From positions 186,001 through 250,000 of the forward strand of contig JADANN010000461.1 of assembly GCA_018806985.1 (NCBI GenBank): a stretch of DNA of 64,000 nt. The letters run 5' to 3'. The DNA comes from Angiostrongylus vasorum (lineage: Eukaryota > Nematoda > Chromadorea > Rhabditida > Metastrongylidae). Position 1 is the first letter of the stretch. Each line of letters begins with the position of its first letter. The position numbers were made by a program, and so were the translations under genes. Below the pieces are notes generated by a model, which searched no databases, was not told the DNA's origin, and worked only from the letters and a program-made list of their open reading frames with translations. Of the stretch, positions 63,155 through 64,000 are shown piece by piece.

Positions 63155-64000
63155 ATGACGATCAACACATTCGTCGCTGTTCTCCTTCTCATTGCGGAAT
63201 GTATAGCAATGTTTCAACCTGACAGCACTGAGCAAGAGAAATCCATTGAATCAGTTCAGGGATTCAGCTTCAGCTCACAGTTCGCCTATGTTTCAGGTCA
63301 TCGTTTCTTTTTTCTCTTCGTTTGATTTTTTCATCTTAGTTTTGCAATGCAGTTTCTCACATTGCATAGTCCACTCGTTTGCAGATGACATAGAAGAGTG
63401 CGGTAATAGCTCAAACATGGACAATATGCTGAGATTAACAGTTACAAGTTTACACAACACTCTGAGGTATGTTCAGTTCTCGGTTGTTATCAGTTGAGGA
63501 TGATTACCCCTTTCACTGAACCGTTGCATATATGCAAAGGTGTCCCCTTTCAGAGGTTTACTTACGAATGGAACACAGAAAAATGGCAATGGCAGTACAT
63601 CTAGACATTTTCCAAGTGCCAGTGAGATGAGTCTTATGGTGAGAACACTGTGACTTAATCAAGTTAATCGTCTTCGAATAGGATATTATGCACTTTAATT
63701 TGCCTTTTTCTACAGGAATATGACTGCAAATTGGAGGAATCTGCTTTCATCATTTCTCAGATGTGTCAGGATCAAACCGTGCCTAATTTCTCCTTCGTCG
63801 GCAGTAATAATGCCACTTACTTCTTATCACGCGCCACATTCAACCATAATAGATGGGATTACTTCAATAACGACATCAGTGACTATCTTAGGGATAGTAA
63901 GAGTAAGAGTGGGAGCTCTCGCTTAGTTTTAGATGGTGGTGTTCCCAGCAAAAAGTGGGTGGACAGGTTAAACTCAATCAACAGTCATATCACTTCTGCA
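63155..64000 (+). CDS. Secreted CAP/SCP-TAPS (ASP-like) protein, 5' part of gene
   Basis: Exons 63,155-63,296, 63,385-63,466, 63,554-63,638 and 63,716 to beyond the window, joined with matching phases at GT-AG sites. The first (G|GTCATC) is a weak donor. Signal peptide: MTINTFVAVLLLIAECIA. The CAP-like part has LTVTSLHNTLRGLLTNG, PSASEMSLM and then EYDCKLEESAFIISQMC, matching the helix-1 and YDC-x-LE-x-SA signatures of nematode activation-associated secreted proteins, which are abundant in parasitic strongylids. The following sequence (NFSFVGSNNATYF, WDYFNNDISDYLRDSK) departs from the usual CAP histidine/glutamate motifs, so this is a diverged member. Potential N-glycosylation sites include NSS, NGS, NFS and NAT. 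The gene continues past 64,000. Confidence 0.7.

Overview
The window is eukaryotic: intron-containing genes with GT-AG splice sites, about 60% A+T, and dense transposable-element remains. It looks like a clade V (strongylid or hookworm-type) parasitic nematode. That is an inference from three things: a Shal/Kv4 potassium channel whose first 18 residues match nematode SHL-1 style N-termini, a CAP/SCP-TAPS (ASP-like) secreted-protein gene at the right edge, and RTE plus Penelope-like retroelements with tRNA-derived SINEs.

Left half (2,785-30,163, minus strand): one gene, a Kv4/Shal voltage-gated K+ channel (shl-1), reconstructed here as 15 coding exons for a 505-residue protein. It has the Kv4 N-terminus, a T1 domain with the HX5CX20CC zinc motif, S1-S6, a TTLGYGD selectivity filter and a conserved C-terminal segment. 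Its introns (first intron 14.7 kb) carry most of the repeats: a 3.4 kb Penelope-like element (PLE) in intron 8, an RTE retrotransposon in intron 5, and many SINEs. The third intron has an anomaly: its 3' splice site reads TTTTACAT where TTTTACAG is expected, and an upstream in-frame AG would add 15 residues to the T1 domain.

Middle and right (30-63 kb): mostly repeats. There is a palindromic PLE dimer (32.1-33.5 kb), a nearly full-length RTE copy (34.4-37.3 kb, +), a third RTE copy (51.0-53.6 kb, -), and a PLE remnant split by a SINE (59.1-61.1 kb). SINEs and terminal-inverted-repeat elements are scattered between them. A few open stretches look protein-coding but I do not recognise them: 31.0 kb, 38.55-38.92 kb (+), 47.6-47.84 kb (-), 49.1-50.0 kb (-), and a nuclear-receptor-finger-like fragment at 43.74-44.02 kb (+).

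Right edge (63,155 onward, plus strand): the first four exons of a secreted CAP-superfamily gene behind a TATA box; it runs off the window.

The most unusual material is (1) the apparently mutated shl-1 splice acceptor, (2) hammerhead-ribozyme-like cores at PLE ends, in inverted arrangement, and (3) short inverted-repeat elements whose ends resemble the PLE ends.
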